Shown here piece by piece: positions 52,754 to 64,000 of a stretch of DNA of 64,000 bases. The first letter of the stretch is position 1; every line of letters begins with the position of its first letter. This DNA comes from Branchiostoma floridae (Eukaryota; Chordata; Leptocardii; Amphioxiformes; Branchiostomatidae). Position numbers and translations under genes: made by a program. The DNA lies in the NCBI RefSeq assembly GCF_000003815.2, contig NC_049980.1, positions 14,426,405-14,490,404 on the forward strand. Reading direction: 5' to 3'. Below the pieces are notes generated by a model. The model did no database searches and was not told the DNA's origin. It worked only from the letters and a program-made list of their open reading frames with translations.

Positions 52754-55700
52754 TCAAACGAGTCGCTCGTTTGCCTCCCTCACGTTATTAGCGTGTTGGC
52801 GAACTTCGTTCACGATACGTGAGGGAACAGAATTAGTTATGTCCTCCTCACCGCCTGCGGTCACTCTGTGACGTGGTTCTTCTGTGTTTTTATCTTCATC
52901 TTTGTCTTTTTGTTTGGGGACTTGTACATCCACCTCCTCTGTTGTCAGGGTACGCGGTGTGTGATGGGACTCACTGTCCTCGTCTTTCTTGGCGACAGCT
53001 TCCCTTTCTTCGGGGACAGTACCGCCCACCTGTGACGAGAGGTGTGAGTCAGCAGTTACAACAGACACGGATTGAGAAGTAGGCGTACCTGGGTCGTCAG
53101 ACTCAGCCACATGTTTTGGTGTGATCTGTAGCTCCGGCGGTGGAGGTGGGAGATCTTCCACACCTGTAGCCCCCAGTGTACCAGACTCCCCGGGTTCATC
53201 AGTACCCTTACTACTGGAATCGGGAACTTGGTTTTCTGCAGGAATAGCCTTTGCCGCAAGGGGCTTTCCCGGAACTCTGGGAGGAATTGTCTCTCTCAAA
53301 AGGCCGTTTGTTGTTTGTTGCTGGGGCGACTTTTCTGCTGTTGGTTTGGGCTTTTCTAGACGGGTGAGTACTTTGATGTTCTCACAGTACTTAGTGACAT
53401 CAACAGGATGCTTTTCCTTGAATGTTGCCATGACGAGATGATACTGTCTCCGGAGGTCTCCAGCTGCCAGCATCCCCTCTGCCACGCGGAACGACATGTT
53501 ACGTTTGAGCGGAAACTCCAGGAGAATGTTGTCACTTCGCTCCACAGTGGTTGCCAAGACGACGACCTCTGACCTGGTGGCCTCGAAGTACATAACTCCA
53601 TCACCAAACTCCTCCCTGAAAAACAAATAGACGTACATCTAAAAATTACGTATCAGCATCAAGTCCAGCCATTTTTACAAACCACGACGGCTTGGACAGG
53701 AGTTTTGAATTGATAGCGTTAATCGATTGTGTTGCTACAACACAGATGCAATATTACTAAGTTATCATCATCATTATTATACTGAGTCAAAAATATTTAC
53801 ACAAGATCAAGGATATGCAATATACAAAATCTCATTGTACTCATACCGAAACACACGGACAGCCCATTTCCTTGTATTGACATTCGCATCGGAATGTTGG
53901 GCATTGAATGTCTTTCGCTATTGTTGCATGTAAACAGTAGCATGGATAGTGGTAGAATGAGATTATCCCTCCACATTCAATGTCAACAAATCTTCAAAGG
54001 TGCATCCGAATCTAGGATTACCGGTTATTAAGAAGGCGAGGCCACGAACAACAGCTTAGGAGATGGTACGTATACAGTAATCCCTCGTGGTCACGCACGA
54101 CAGGCCTATGTACACGTTAGGCACACATGGGAATACCTGCTTGTTGTGCGGGGCTTTGCTTCATTTTGCGAGTGAAATTGGATACATTCTACACAAATAA
54201 ATAAAGTGATGCACAAGTAAAATAGCCAAATCTTTCCTAGTTATTGCCATTCTCTTTACCAAAATCGTGTTTTGAGACAAACTGTTTGGGTCGGTTCTTC
54301 ATAAAGAATGTCACGTTCTACAAGGTGCTTTGGTAACGACCTTAACCGTGAGACCAAGGAGGTTCTTTAACCTCCTTGGTGGCACACACTTGGGGTACAT
54401 CAATGTTTTTAGTCGGGAACTGCAAGCACCAAATTTTCGAATGGATCCCGTTCTGTCATACCAATATTAGGATTGAAGCGTTTGGTCTCTACGCCGTCGA
54501 ATAGATAAATGTAGTTTCTCTTTTGAGCTGGTGTGTCGGAACGTGTCTTTCTTTGAAGGTGACATCTGTGTATTTCTGATGATTCGCATTTTTCCGTCAT
54601 GTTGTTATATTCTATTTAAGATATTCCACCACAGAGTTTGAGTGTTTTACCTTGAGATTGTCTTCGGTCGCTGGCCACTGACGAGGCGAACTGTCAGAGG
54701 AAGCGGGAACTTCCGGACGATTTCTTCAGCCGTCAAGTGCGTGGTGAGGTCAACTCTGTCCGGCTGGCCGGGCCCGCCCGTGCTGAACCTGGCCTTCAGA
54801 GTAAAGGGGAGCTGGATTCGCTTTCCGTCCTTTTTCCTGACCTAGAAAGTGACAAGCAAAAGTTACAAATGAAGTGCCACTTGTATCATGCCTGTGTGTA
54901 TCATTTACGCCTTTTGATAAATCACACAAACAAATATGAATGAAGTTTATATGTGATATTTCCACTTTTGTTAATAGGAGAAAGTCTGGTTAAAAAGTTC
55001 GTGCCAGCAGGAGACTTACTTCATGTACGTAGACTTGTGGTGTATACATGTGGCAGAGACATAGAAAACGTACTTGTGGCAAGAACAGTGATTGACATTA
55101 TGGATTGTAACATAAGATACATTCAAATACTAGTGCTGACTGAGTTCTGATGATATCATCGGTCTATGATAAAACAACGATGTAGCATAAACGTAGAGAT
55201 CTGTAACCCTATGATCATGAGGCCAAAGTTTTGCTTAAAACAAAACAAAACAACCAGTGAAGACATCAAATATTTAGAGTAAAGAATGATCTCCTGGCAA
55301 TCTGGTTTGACATGAACGTAAGATCGACAGTTAACATTGACCGTGTGAGCACTTTTGACTTGTAGCAGCTGCTGTAAGTTGCAGGGCCGGTAAGTTGCTC
55401 CGATGAAGTTTTAACCGGACAAACATGACATGAAGACAAGAATTAGAAATAAGTCGCAAAAATTGTGGGAAGATGAAGAGACATGATAGAAGATGGACAC
55501 TCAGCTGTCCACCGGGCGGTACCGGGCAATGCTCTTACATGAGGTCTGATAACGGTTCGGAGAGCATGGATGTACGTGTAATATGTACACGTCATCTCAC
55601 ATCATATTTGGGCTTAACTGACACGCCTTTTCAAAGACTTATTCAAAGACTTATTCACGTACATGGGGTATAAAGAACATCTCAGTAAGAAACCCAAACA

Positions 55701-56898
55701 GTTACATGCACATGTATAGCAATATCACTGAACTAATACCGAGTATGACCAATGCTTCTGTACTACTGCTTTTATGTCATGAATTCAATGATGTATCACA
55801 GGTGTACACAGATGGAGCACCGTAAGCGGGTATCTCACTGAACTGCACCAACTGGCGCCAATCAGCGCCACTCGGACGCGGGGAAATTTGTTACTTGAAA
55901 TTGCGAATTTTTTTAATTGCAATAATCAAAATGGTTCACACGGACGCTAAACCGTGAACTTCTTTTCATCACTTCAATTTTCTTTTTTATTAATTCTTAA
56001 TCATTGCACAGTGGTTTTCAGTTCATTGCCAACAGTGCGATTTCCAATAAAGTTACTAAGTTATTGTATTGAAACTGAGAATGGACATTTTTGTTTGGCT
56101 CATCTAGACTTAAGCAAATGCGTCGCACGTCGGTGTAGTGTGGCCGCAAGAGAAGTTGGCCCAAATTTGCAAAGTTGACTCAATTTTGAATTGCACTTTG
56201 GCTCAGTAAAAACATGTAATTGGTGGGAAAATTTCCTGGTAAGCCCCGTTTTGTTTCCACCGGCCCCACCAGTTATATGACAGAAAAAAAATACACAGAA
56301 AACGAAATATCCTATACAGAATGCTTACCACTTCTAGGTATCTTGGCGGTTCTTTTTTCTTGAATATACCGAGGAATGATTTTCGTTTCTCCTTTTGCTG
56401 CCGTGCTACGACAATACCGAGCGGCCGGAGCTCATCGTTTTCCGAGACCACGACGGGGTTAGTCCCGCGGGACGACACACTGTCACTTGGCTTCACCTCG
56501 CTCATGAGCAGTATCGAATCCTCCCGAATGTCTTCCCGGGCAAAGATCTTGGACGGAAACACGTTGGCTACCTGTTTTACATTCTCGAACGATCTGGAGA
56601 CGTTTGGGCCGCGCAGCATCTGAAACTTGCCCGGATACTTTAGCGGAATGGCTAGCCTGGGACCGGTATCTTTGCGGTCCCTTTTCAATAGTCGAGCCAT
56701 GATTTTGCTGGCCCTTGTCGCGTCCTGTAGTAAAACGACCTCGCTCTCTGTGCAGGCCTGTGGTCCCAGGGCCTTGTATGTGTCGGGAGTGATTCTGGTG
56801 AGCTGTGGGAATTTGTACTGCGCTTCAATGTCCGAAAGGCGCATCTCGGTGTCGCTCCAAGCCAGAGAGTCTAGCGACGTGCTGTCTGCCGCAGCCAT
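52754..56898 (-). CDS. CABIT-domain-like adaptor protein (THEMIS/GAREM-like), three exons
   Basis: Exons 56329-56898, 54651-54841 and 52754-53615 join in phase (0, then 2) to exactly 541 codons including TGA. Residues about 20-190 read YKFPQLTRITPDTYKALG, EVVLLQDATRASKIMARLL, AIPLKYPGKFQML and FPSKIFAREDI; residues about 190-345 repeat the pattern with LPFTLKARF, EEIVRKFPLPLTVRLV, ILLEFPLKRNMSF. This resembles tandem CABIT modules. The C-terminal 200 residues are low-complexity, with PPRVPGKP (about residue 366) and PPPPPELQ, possible SH3 ligands like the PRPPK motif of THEMIS. KRKSFLGIFKKKEPPRY is a basic patch. Start: the ATG at 56898 (AACATGG) is taken; an in-frame ATG at 56949 would add 17 residues. 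Family assignment is by pattern memory. Confidence 0.75.
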
Positions 56899-56949
56899 GT
56901 TGGGTTCAGTCCCCGGTGGAGGGTTGCCTACAATTGTATACCAGTCCAT

Positions 56950-57976
56950 CCACAAAACCTCACAATCACGCTAACAATAGCAGCGGCTGAATGAAGAAAG
57001 GTTGGGTGCTACCATTTCACAGAAGGGATGCCGACTAAAACCGACGGCAAATATATACACTAGTATACACCGCCTTGCCTTATTCCTGGTATGGCTAGCA
57101 ACAATCACCACTTGTTAATTCCTGAAACATACCGCAGATTAGCACCGATTCGCCATGGGTCGGCAATGTTGAAAGCTGTTAATGTGCATTTTCCACCTCA
57201 ATATAGACTATCCGACTGCATTGCCAACGCCATACCTTTTTTCTCAACCCAGTGGAAATAACCGACCCTTTTAGCTTCAGCCTAGGCTTTTGGGCGTAAG
57301 CATGTCTAAAGATGCTATTTTGGTGACAGTAGCCTGTCGACACCCCTAAATTTTCTAGCGAACTGGAAGACGCAGCATTAAATATAGATGATAGGACAAC
57401 AATGGCGAATGATGACGAAAATGCCGGCGATTAAGAGGCTTTTACATGTGTGTTTGTAAATCTAAAAGGTACGGTACAATAATATTCAGCGTTCAATGGA
57501 TATCGCCAAAATATAGATAACATTTCAGGAAATTTGTTTTCATACATAGCCGAAGCTAATTCTTTATGAAACCTTTTTAGGTTGTCTCATTAAAAATATA
57601 TCTGAGTATAACTATGCACCTGGTCTAATGTACGCGGCACCTATAGGGCGGTCCTTTGTTCCAGTCGTTATGAATGATGAGTAATAAGTAATAAGTGTAG
57701 ACACAAACTCTGGGATCACTCCTACTTCAAGGGCTTCACACATCCGTCACTAAGACCATTGTTTGATAACCTTGATGCAGTCTACCATGAAATAACGGTG
57801 AATAAACGTAATAACTACACAAATCCGATACTTGTCAGGGTTATAAATAGATGTGATTTTATAACGATTGGTTTGCGCAAGGAGGTTCAAAGTGTTTCAG
57901 CTTCATTGGTTTGCGACACAGATCACCTGTAACTTTTGTTTCAAGTGCCAAATACGCACGCACGCGGGTCAAGTGT
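56950..57976. other. Region upstream of the CABIT-like gene, no gene seen
   Basis: Presumably holds the 5' UTR and promoter. No open frame with coding character. Confidence 0.5.
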
Positions 57977-58161
57977 AGTCTCTACCAGACTCCGGATCGC
58001 TGGAAAAATCGTAGAAATTGTACAAATAGAGTAATATGCCTGCCAGAGGAATATAGCCGGCTATATTCCTCTGGCCGGCTATATTCCTCTGGCCGGCATA
58101 CTCCCCTATCATACGGTACCATTTCTACGATTTTCCAGCGATCCGGAGTCTGGTAGAGACT
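57977..58161. repeat. Fold-back (MITE-like) element
   Basis: The arm AGTCTCTACCAGACTCCGGA to GTAGAAAT (57977-58018) is mirrored at 58121-58161. Between them GAGGAATATAGCCGGCTATA and TTCCTCTGGCCGGC are themselves palindromic and repeated. 185 bases in all, non-coding. Confidence 0.85.
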
Positions 58162-58946
58162 AGCTCAAATGGACAATACCCACTATGATTACGTTTATCG
58201 TATCTTTAGTCGAGGCTCCGGCCACCAGACTAACAACGCTGGTTATAGCCGGGAGAACTATTTTGCCAGGGGAGTTAGGCCACCATAAGGATTCAATGTC
58301 CAGCGGAAGATAAAATGTGGCTTCCCTCTGACGGATTCTCCTGGCCAATCATCCACCCTATTTCTGCAGAATTCTACTCTCTGTATCCACGTAGGGAAGG
58401 CCTGACGGTGGCCAGTATATTTCATGGTGTATATTTAGTATGTTTTTACACCACATAAAAAAGATGCAACACGCCGAAATTCGCTAGAAGGCGCCCATAA
58501 ACATGTACCTTGCATAACTGCTGACCGTTCACTTATACAACATTACCTTAAGTAGGAGTCATTCTTTGGTCGATATGATAAGATAAAGGTCACTTGTATT
58601 TACAGGTTATCATTCAGTTTTCAAAAGTCAGCCATTTTGTGTTGCAATTTGTGTCGCAATATACAGTACTTACTAATATAACGGCTTGCGGTTGCTATTT
58701 AATTGCTTTCCAATACCGTACATCCTCCCATGACATGTCACGGTTATGTCTCATGGGGCCTCCTGTATAGTATTCTTTTATGCTATCTTATTCATTTGCA
58801 TTTAGCCATAATGATTCATAAAGTGATAGATTATACCAAGAACGTTTTATAACGTCCTTTGATTATACACATGTACAGCGCATAGTAACTGCGATTGACA
58901 AAATGCAATATTGATTGTGTCCCTAACCAACATTTGAGGCAGAGTA

Positions 58947-59018
58947 TCCCATGTGGTCTAGTGGTTAGGATTCGTGGCTTTCACCCACGCGGCCCGGGTT
59001 CGATTCCCGGCATGGGAA
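58947..59018 (+). tRNA. tRNA-Glu-TTC: tRNA-Glu (anticodon TTC)
   Basis: 72 bases fold as a complete cloverleaf: acceptor TCCCATG/CATGGGA, A box TGGTCTAGTGG, anticodon stem CGTGG/CCACG with loop CTTTCAC (TTC at 58980-58982), T arm CCGGGTTCGATTCCCGG with the B box. Terminal A follows as discriminator. TTTT at 59028 can end polymerase III transcription. It closely resembles animal tRNA-Glu genes, including human. No intron. Confidence 0.97.
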
Positions 59019-62000
59019 GTCTACGATTTTGGGAAAGAGTTTAATCTATTTCCCGGATGCCTTTCACGGAAATCAAAACGTTATACGTACGGTGCTCGTT
59101 TTGGGGCTTCGTATGATTCTTCCCTGTTTTTCTATGTCCCTTTTTACAATCCAGCTGAGAATATTGTATTTCATTGCTAATCATTTTCAATTTTCAAAAG
59201 GGGAATCGTATGATGCCTATTTGCCCCCTGCCTAATCCCGACTAGGCAGAGAGGGGGTCTGTATTGGGAACAGCATTGACGTAAAGATGTACATGGGTGA
59301 TTATTGATATTATAAGATGCTAATCATGTAAATCTAATTCTCATAATCAATAAGGAGACTTCATGAATACAATTGCGTTCCAAAATATAACTGTTTAAAC
59401 ATATGACATAGAAGTATATAACTGAGATATGAATGAATTATATGATATGAATTATGCATATGGAGACGTAATTTGCATAATCGTGGAGAAACTGTTACAT
59501 GTATAGTTCCATGGACGGTACACACAAACACAAACACTCTTCTCAGTAACCTTCTCGTGTGCGGTTTGGTGACATGAGCTTTTACTGTACATTGTGTGTA
59601 CATCTCTAGAAAAGAGTCGCTTCGTCCTTTCAGATGGGGCCGTCCTCAGTCTATCAAGTAGCAGTGATTATCTTTGCCAAGAAGATTATTTTTTAGGTTA
59701 TGCTAGTGTAGAGCAGCTCTGTTGTGGGTGCATATTTAGGTCAAAGGCATACTTGAAGCTGTGGAAGCTCGGGTTGGATCTGGTATTTTGACTAGCTCGA
59801 AATGACCTGTCATTTTGCGCTGGTACTGCAGCGGACTGAGTGTTTATTTGCGGAAAACATAACAGTAGAGGCGGGATATATCATTAGAAAATGATATTCG
59901 TCTTCAACACTATCTTGACATGAAGGACATTATCGCTGGTTGGCTGGTATGTTTCAAGAGCTTGATGCTTCCGGTTTGGGTGCATAACCTTGGTATTGGA
60001 CAAGTGGATTGTTTCTAGTAAGCTACATGTATGTTCCTCAAGAGCAGTGTTTATCTAATTACATGTTTTCTATTCCGCATCATGTCCTTTTCCAAACATG
60101 CCCCACGAATCGGGCAAGTGCTGCTAAACGACCATTTGATGTGTATAATCAACATAAAAACGCCTACCCAATTTCACTTCTTGTTTCTATCCATTGCCTT
60201 CAATGGACCGAAACTGAGCGAGCCTTGTTTTCGTTCCTCTTTCTATGACATTATGTAAGGTACTTGGCAGAGATAGTGGACCTTTCCGCCACCCTGTCCA
60301 CAGCTGAAGTGCTGTTTAAAACTCCACCAAAAGGTAGGTGTGTGTGGTGTCGTATCTGATTCTAAAAGGTGGCTTTATATCTAGCTTTTCTTGTTGTTGT
60401 GAAAAAAAACGTATTGTGTTGGAAAAGCGTGATAGATACATTGACATGTGATGGCGATCGTGGAAGTCGCATTATTTCGCCAGCAGAAAGGAGCAATTCC
60501 CAGGTAAAAAGTGAAATAGAGGAGTGTTATCCAACTGCTTTCTCAATGAGATAAGATAACACCCCATCTATCCCATTTTACCACTAGATACATGCGATGG
60601 AAAACAGGTTTCTTGTTCTATCTTCATGAGAACCGGGCAGCTAGGACAGTTTATTCGGTGGCCCAAGACAGTTAGGCCCGCCGAGCCTGTTGGCTCCCCG
60701 AACAAAACTCCGAACAAAACTCGCTAGCTACCCGGTCCTGTCTGGCTCCCAGGGTATGAATGTGCGCAATGTAATGGTTGTTATTTTTCAATAAAACTTT
60801 TTAAGCCCTGTATACGGACTCGGTATTGTGGTTCATTTGAGCAAGTTAACGTTGTTGAATTTTGGACCGAAACCGGTCCCGTGCACCAGCTACTTTTTGC
60901 TGAATAATGATGAAGCAAGGAGCACATGTACAGTCGGGTCTAGTCCGACACGGTTACATAGGACAGCAGTTAGAGTGAATAGAGTCGGTCCAAATGTAGA
61001 TAGCGTGCCAACCTCTCACACTATTAGCGCTAGTTATCATTGCCAAGTAGATTAATTTTGACATGCCTATATTATCTTCGCCAAGAACATCATGTTTTCG
61101 GCATCGTTCGTCTGTCTGTTTGTGTGTCTGTCTGTCAACACGATAACTCTAGAAAGCCTGGATCGGGGATTGTCTTGATACTTGGTATGTGGGTAGGTGT
61201 TGGTAAGACGTTCAAATGATCGCCATTTTGCCCCCCCCCCCCCTCTTAGCGGCTTTCTGTGGTACTACAACAGAATTTCCGCTTTTGGTGTCTTGTGATC
61301 TGGTCAAGCTATGGTCAAGATTTTCGGTTGGTAGATAGCTTGTTGTGTAGTCGCGATAAGCTGAGTTTGCGCCCTCTAGCAATATTCTTTGGAACTAGAG
61401 GGGGCTTACAGTTGCAGACTTCTAAACAGGTCAAGAGGGGATGAATAATATTTTCATGATTTTTGATCAGTAGGCTATAGGTAGCTTTAATGAATCCCAG
61501 TGTAATGGTATGCTGATTGTGCAAATTAGTACTTGATTTACTATCAGCTTCCTTTAGAACTCCTGCTCTGTGTTTGTTAGTGAGTTTGTGAACAGAATAG
61601 CTCAATAGATACGTATTTGTATGTTGATAAAGTGATAAGTTACATTTAACAATGAATACCACGGAGTATGAAACTCGCGCAGTATTGAAGTCATTGAAGA
61701 AATATTCTTTATCAATTCCAATTGTTAAGATTTAGTCATTTGACATTTGTCATTTTCCACTTTAAAAATTCTACCTAGGTCCTGGACTGCGTGTTGAGAA
61801 CCCGCCGACAGCTGGTACATATTTGTCAGTGAATTCAAGCTTTCAGCAAAAAGCTCCTTTGTGAAATACAAAATAACAGTGACCGTGGGCTTGTACAAAA
61901 GACACAACTGCAAGAGAAAGTACCATCTTGGTCCTACGGAGAGGAAAAATATCGATCCGCTGTAAGACAGTTGGTGCTCCCAATTTTGGTTGCCTCAGGC

Positions 62001-62136
62001 AAGATACGAAACCACGCAAGGGCCAAGAACCGGAACCGTGAAATCTCACGTGAGCCGTTAAGAAATACGGAAAACAGGAACAAATACGTACCACTGGTCC
62101 TTCGTTTCACAAATTCATCCATAGTCAAACTCAAGC
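59019..62136. other. Region with no supported gene
   Basis: Short frames only, apart from the SINE-like repeat near 61.08-61.25 kb and a run of 13 C at 61231. Confidence 0.5.
61075..61245. repeat. SINE-like interspersed repeat
   Basis: ATCTTCGCCAAGAACATCAT, GTTTTCGGCATCGTTCGTCT, GTCTGTTTGTGTGTCTGTCT, GTCAACACGATAACTCTAGA is a sequence type common in invertebrate genomes. A fragment (ATCTTTGCCAAGAAGATTAT) occurs at 59670. Its ends are not defined. Confidence 0.5.
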
Positions 62137-62526
62137 ATGGAACTTAAAATTATAACAAGTGTGATAGGTGCACTTTTCTTTTCGTCATGCGGTGTTTCTG
62201 TGAGTTTCGACCCGCATTGTGATTACATTGAAGACCTGGTCATCACCCCACATTCAACGGTGTATACTTACAACTGCACATTGCGTACGAATGAGCCGTT
62301 TAAACACTGCGCTTTTGACGTCTGCCCAAGCACAACGACGTTGGATTCATTCTTTAATCGCCAGAAGTTCAGTACGTTAGTTGTGTGTTGTATTCTTCCA
62401 ATCTGGGCGGGAGAAACACTACAAAATCGATCCATCACTGTTGAAGAATTATACATGCATGGCTGTCTCGATTCAAAGTCCACAGTAACCTATACCCACT
62501 GCGCACACATTGGATCATCCGTATGA
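62137..62526 (+). CDS. Possible secreted or receptor exon, unrecognised
   Basis: An open frame starts with a signal-like segment (IITSVIGALFFSSCGVSV) and continues with nine further cysteines, an NCT and an NRS glycosylation site, and LDSFFNRQKFSTLVVCCI, VEELYMHGC. This could be the start of a leucine-rich-repeat or other extracellular protein, but I recognise no family. From 62484 it runs into a 60-base repeat, so the last 14 codons are probably not genuine and the exon may end at or before that point, or be broken. Confidence 0.35.
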   Translation: MELKIITSVIGALFFSSCGVSVSFDPHCDYIEDLVITPHSTVYTYNCTLRTNEPFKHCAFDVCPSTTTLDSFFNRQKFSTLVVCCILPIWAGETLQNRSITVEELYMHGCLDSKSTVTYTHCAHIGSSV

Positions 62527-62543
62527 GTAATGGGGACAGCGCC
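62484..62543 (+). repeat. 60-bp direct repeat, copy 1
   Basis: AGTAACCTATACCCACTGCG to GGGGACAGCGCC, identical to 62825-62884. Confidence 0.95.
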
Positions 62544-62824
62544 GGAGTCGCGCAACGGAGCCTGACTAGTCCTCACAGCCTATAAAGACTGTGAATGGGT
62601 GGGTGGGTGGGAAGGCAGAAACTCATGCTTTATCAAACATGCCCCCGGTTGCCTCGCCTTTCCGCAACCTCTTCCCTAAACTCCTTCGTCAGTCTCCGTC
62701 GTGCTCCTCCGGCAAGTGTCGGACGAGTCCGCTGTACTGGCAGTGGGCACTCCGCCTCTCGTGTACTTATATGGTGTGAACAGGTGTACTCATTAGTCTG
62801 ATCCAATCAGTGCGCAATGGGAAT

Positions 62825-62884
62825 AGTAACCTATACCCACTGCGCACACATTGGATCATCCGTATGAGTAATGGGGACAGCGCC
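62825..62884 (+). repeat. 60-bp direct repeat, copy 2
   Basis: The exact second copy, 341 bases further on. Confidence 0.95.
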
Positions 62885-64000
62885 TCCGTCGCGCTACCTG
62901 TCCCCCCTGTCCTCATATGGTGTTGTCCTACCCCTTACTTCCCTTACTTCACATCCATACCCCCTCTCTCATTAACCCATTCTCATCCCCTTCCTCCATC
63001 ACTTCATTTGTTTCTACCAAACTGTCAATCGTCTTATTTTTTCCCTTATACATCATAAAAACGATGCTTATGAAACACTTGTTCAACTTAATTGCTTTAA
63101 TAGTCAAGTGCCTTGCAAAATGCGGCTCCGCCTTTCTGTCCTTCATCAGATACTATCAGAGCCAATCTTTTATTCAGTAAGGCTCTCGCAGGCAAACACA
63201 CGCACCCCGAAATTCGACCTTATTACACAGGCTCTACCAATAACCACATAAGCCCATAAGAACAACAGCCGCATACAAGCATTGACGTTTTACAACATGT
63301 TCGTAGCATAAACAATTGATTAAGAATCATCATAGGACAGCAATAGCGCGTTACAGCTGCGCGCAATAACGACTAAGCGATGAAGGTACTATTGGGTAAT
63401 TTCCTTATTATAAAAACGGATGGCGCAATGAAAGAAGGACTTTCTACGTGAGAGTCCCGTGACTCCTGTTCTAGTAGGTGGTACCAATTTCTGCAGGGGG
63501 GTGGTCCTCCCTGAGCATGCGTTCGAAGGGGAAGCTGTACCGCCGCCTCCTCCCGTCTCACTTTCAGTGTCAGTGTGGTCACCGAGGTCGGGTCAACAGA
63601 TGCAAGTAGCGTAGTCTGCGTGATGCTCTGCTTATCATTGAAAAGACTTGTTCAACGAAGGTTTAGTTTCTTGTCCCTGTAGAACCCTAGTGCCTTGGCA
63701 CAGTCAACAGACGGGACTAGCTGGCCTCCAAGAGTGATCATAGGTGGAGTTAGAACAGAGATGCTGAAACAGATCTGAAGAAGTAGAATCTCTCTACCGT
63801 TCAGTGCCATCCTAGTACGTTGCTCACAATTTAGCGAAAACCACAGTGGAGTACCAACTGTTTTGTGATATATATTACAACATACAAGCCAAACATACGA
63901 ACACTCATAAGTCGCAACATGGCGACTTTCCCTAGTTGCCTGACAAGCCGTGCCCTGTTCAATCCAAGATCACCTAACATGCTGACTAACACCCCGATCG
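62885..64000. other. Region with no supported gene
   Basis: Pyrimidine-rich stretch at 62930-63050, otherwise short frames without support on either strand. Confidence 0.5.

Noticed and set aside
61843..62134. Overlapping frames on both strands just upstream of 62137
   Set aside because: All three frames are open for a while in this stretch, so none stands out.
63373..63582. Minus-strand frame (VRREEAAVQLPLRTHAQ)
   Set aside because: The shifted frames are equally open over the GC-rich part and no splice sites or family could be identified.

Overview
The window is eukaryotic: genes are split into short exons with GT..AG introns, a nuclear-type tRNA gene is present, introns are full of DNA transposon remnants, and four N-runs mark assembly gaps. 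A single CSMD gene with the full vertebrate-type domain order, together with the dense MITE load, points to an invertebrate chordate, most likely a lancelet (Branchiostoma). The organism is an inference; no sequence here names it. || Positions 3.8-50.0 kb are dominated by one minus-strand gene, an apparently almost complete CSMD (CUB and Sushi Multiple Domains) orthologue. I traced 68 visible coding exons whose splice phases are mutually consistent: a signal peptide (49951-50002), 14 CUB domains alternating with 13 CCP/sushi domains (45.7-18.4 kb), a run of 15 further CCPs (18.0-7.8 kb, 28 in all), a membrane-proximal region shared with vertebrate CSMDs (7642-6829), one transmembrane helix (6371-6239) and a cytoplasmic tail with an NPxY motif ending at a TAG at 3817-3819. 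The visible exons add up to about 3,590 codons. The second half of CCP1 is missing and probably lies in the 403-base gap at 43825-44227. || The introns hold a broken LINE (36.09-38.69 kb), a Tc1-like element with a decayed transposase (12.5-13.8 kb), about ten MITE or fold-back elements with recognisable terminal repeats and in several cases target-site duplications, four copies of a short interspersed tail, and a 60-bp minisatellite of about 18 copies inside the CUB9 intron. || Upstream of CSMD on the same strand (52754-56898) is a three-exon gene for a 540-residue protein that looks like a CABIT-domain signalling adaptor (THEMIS/GAREM-like). Beyond it are a fold-back element (57977-58161), an intact tRNA-Glu(TTC) gene (58947-59018), a SINE-like repeat near 61.1 kb, and a short plus-strand reading frame for a possible secreted protein (62137) cut by a 60-bp duplication. 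The first 2.8 kb and most of 57-64 kb show no gene I can support. || CSMD would be a very long type I membrane protein. Vertebrate relatives act at the cell surface and CSMD1 restrains complement. The CABIT protein would be a cytosolic adaptor. Nothing in the sequence ties the two genes together apart from adjacency and shared orientation.
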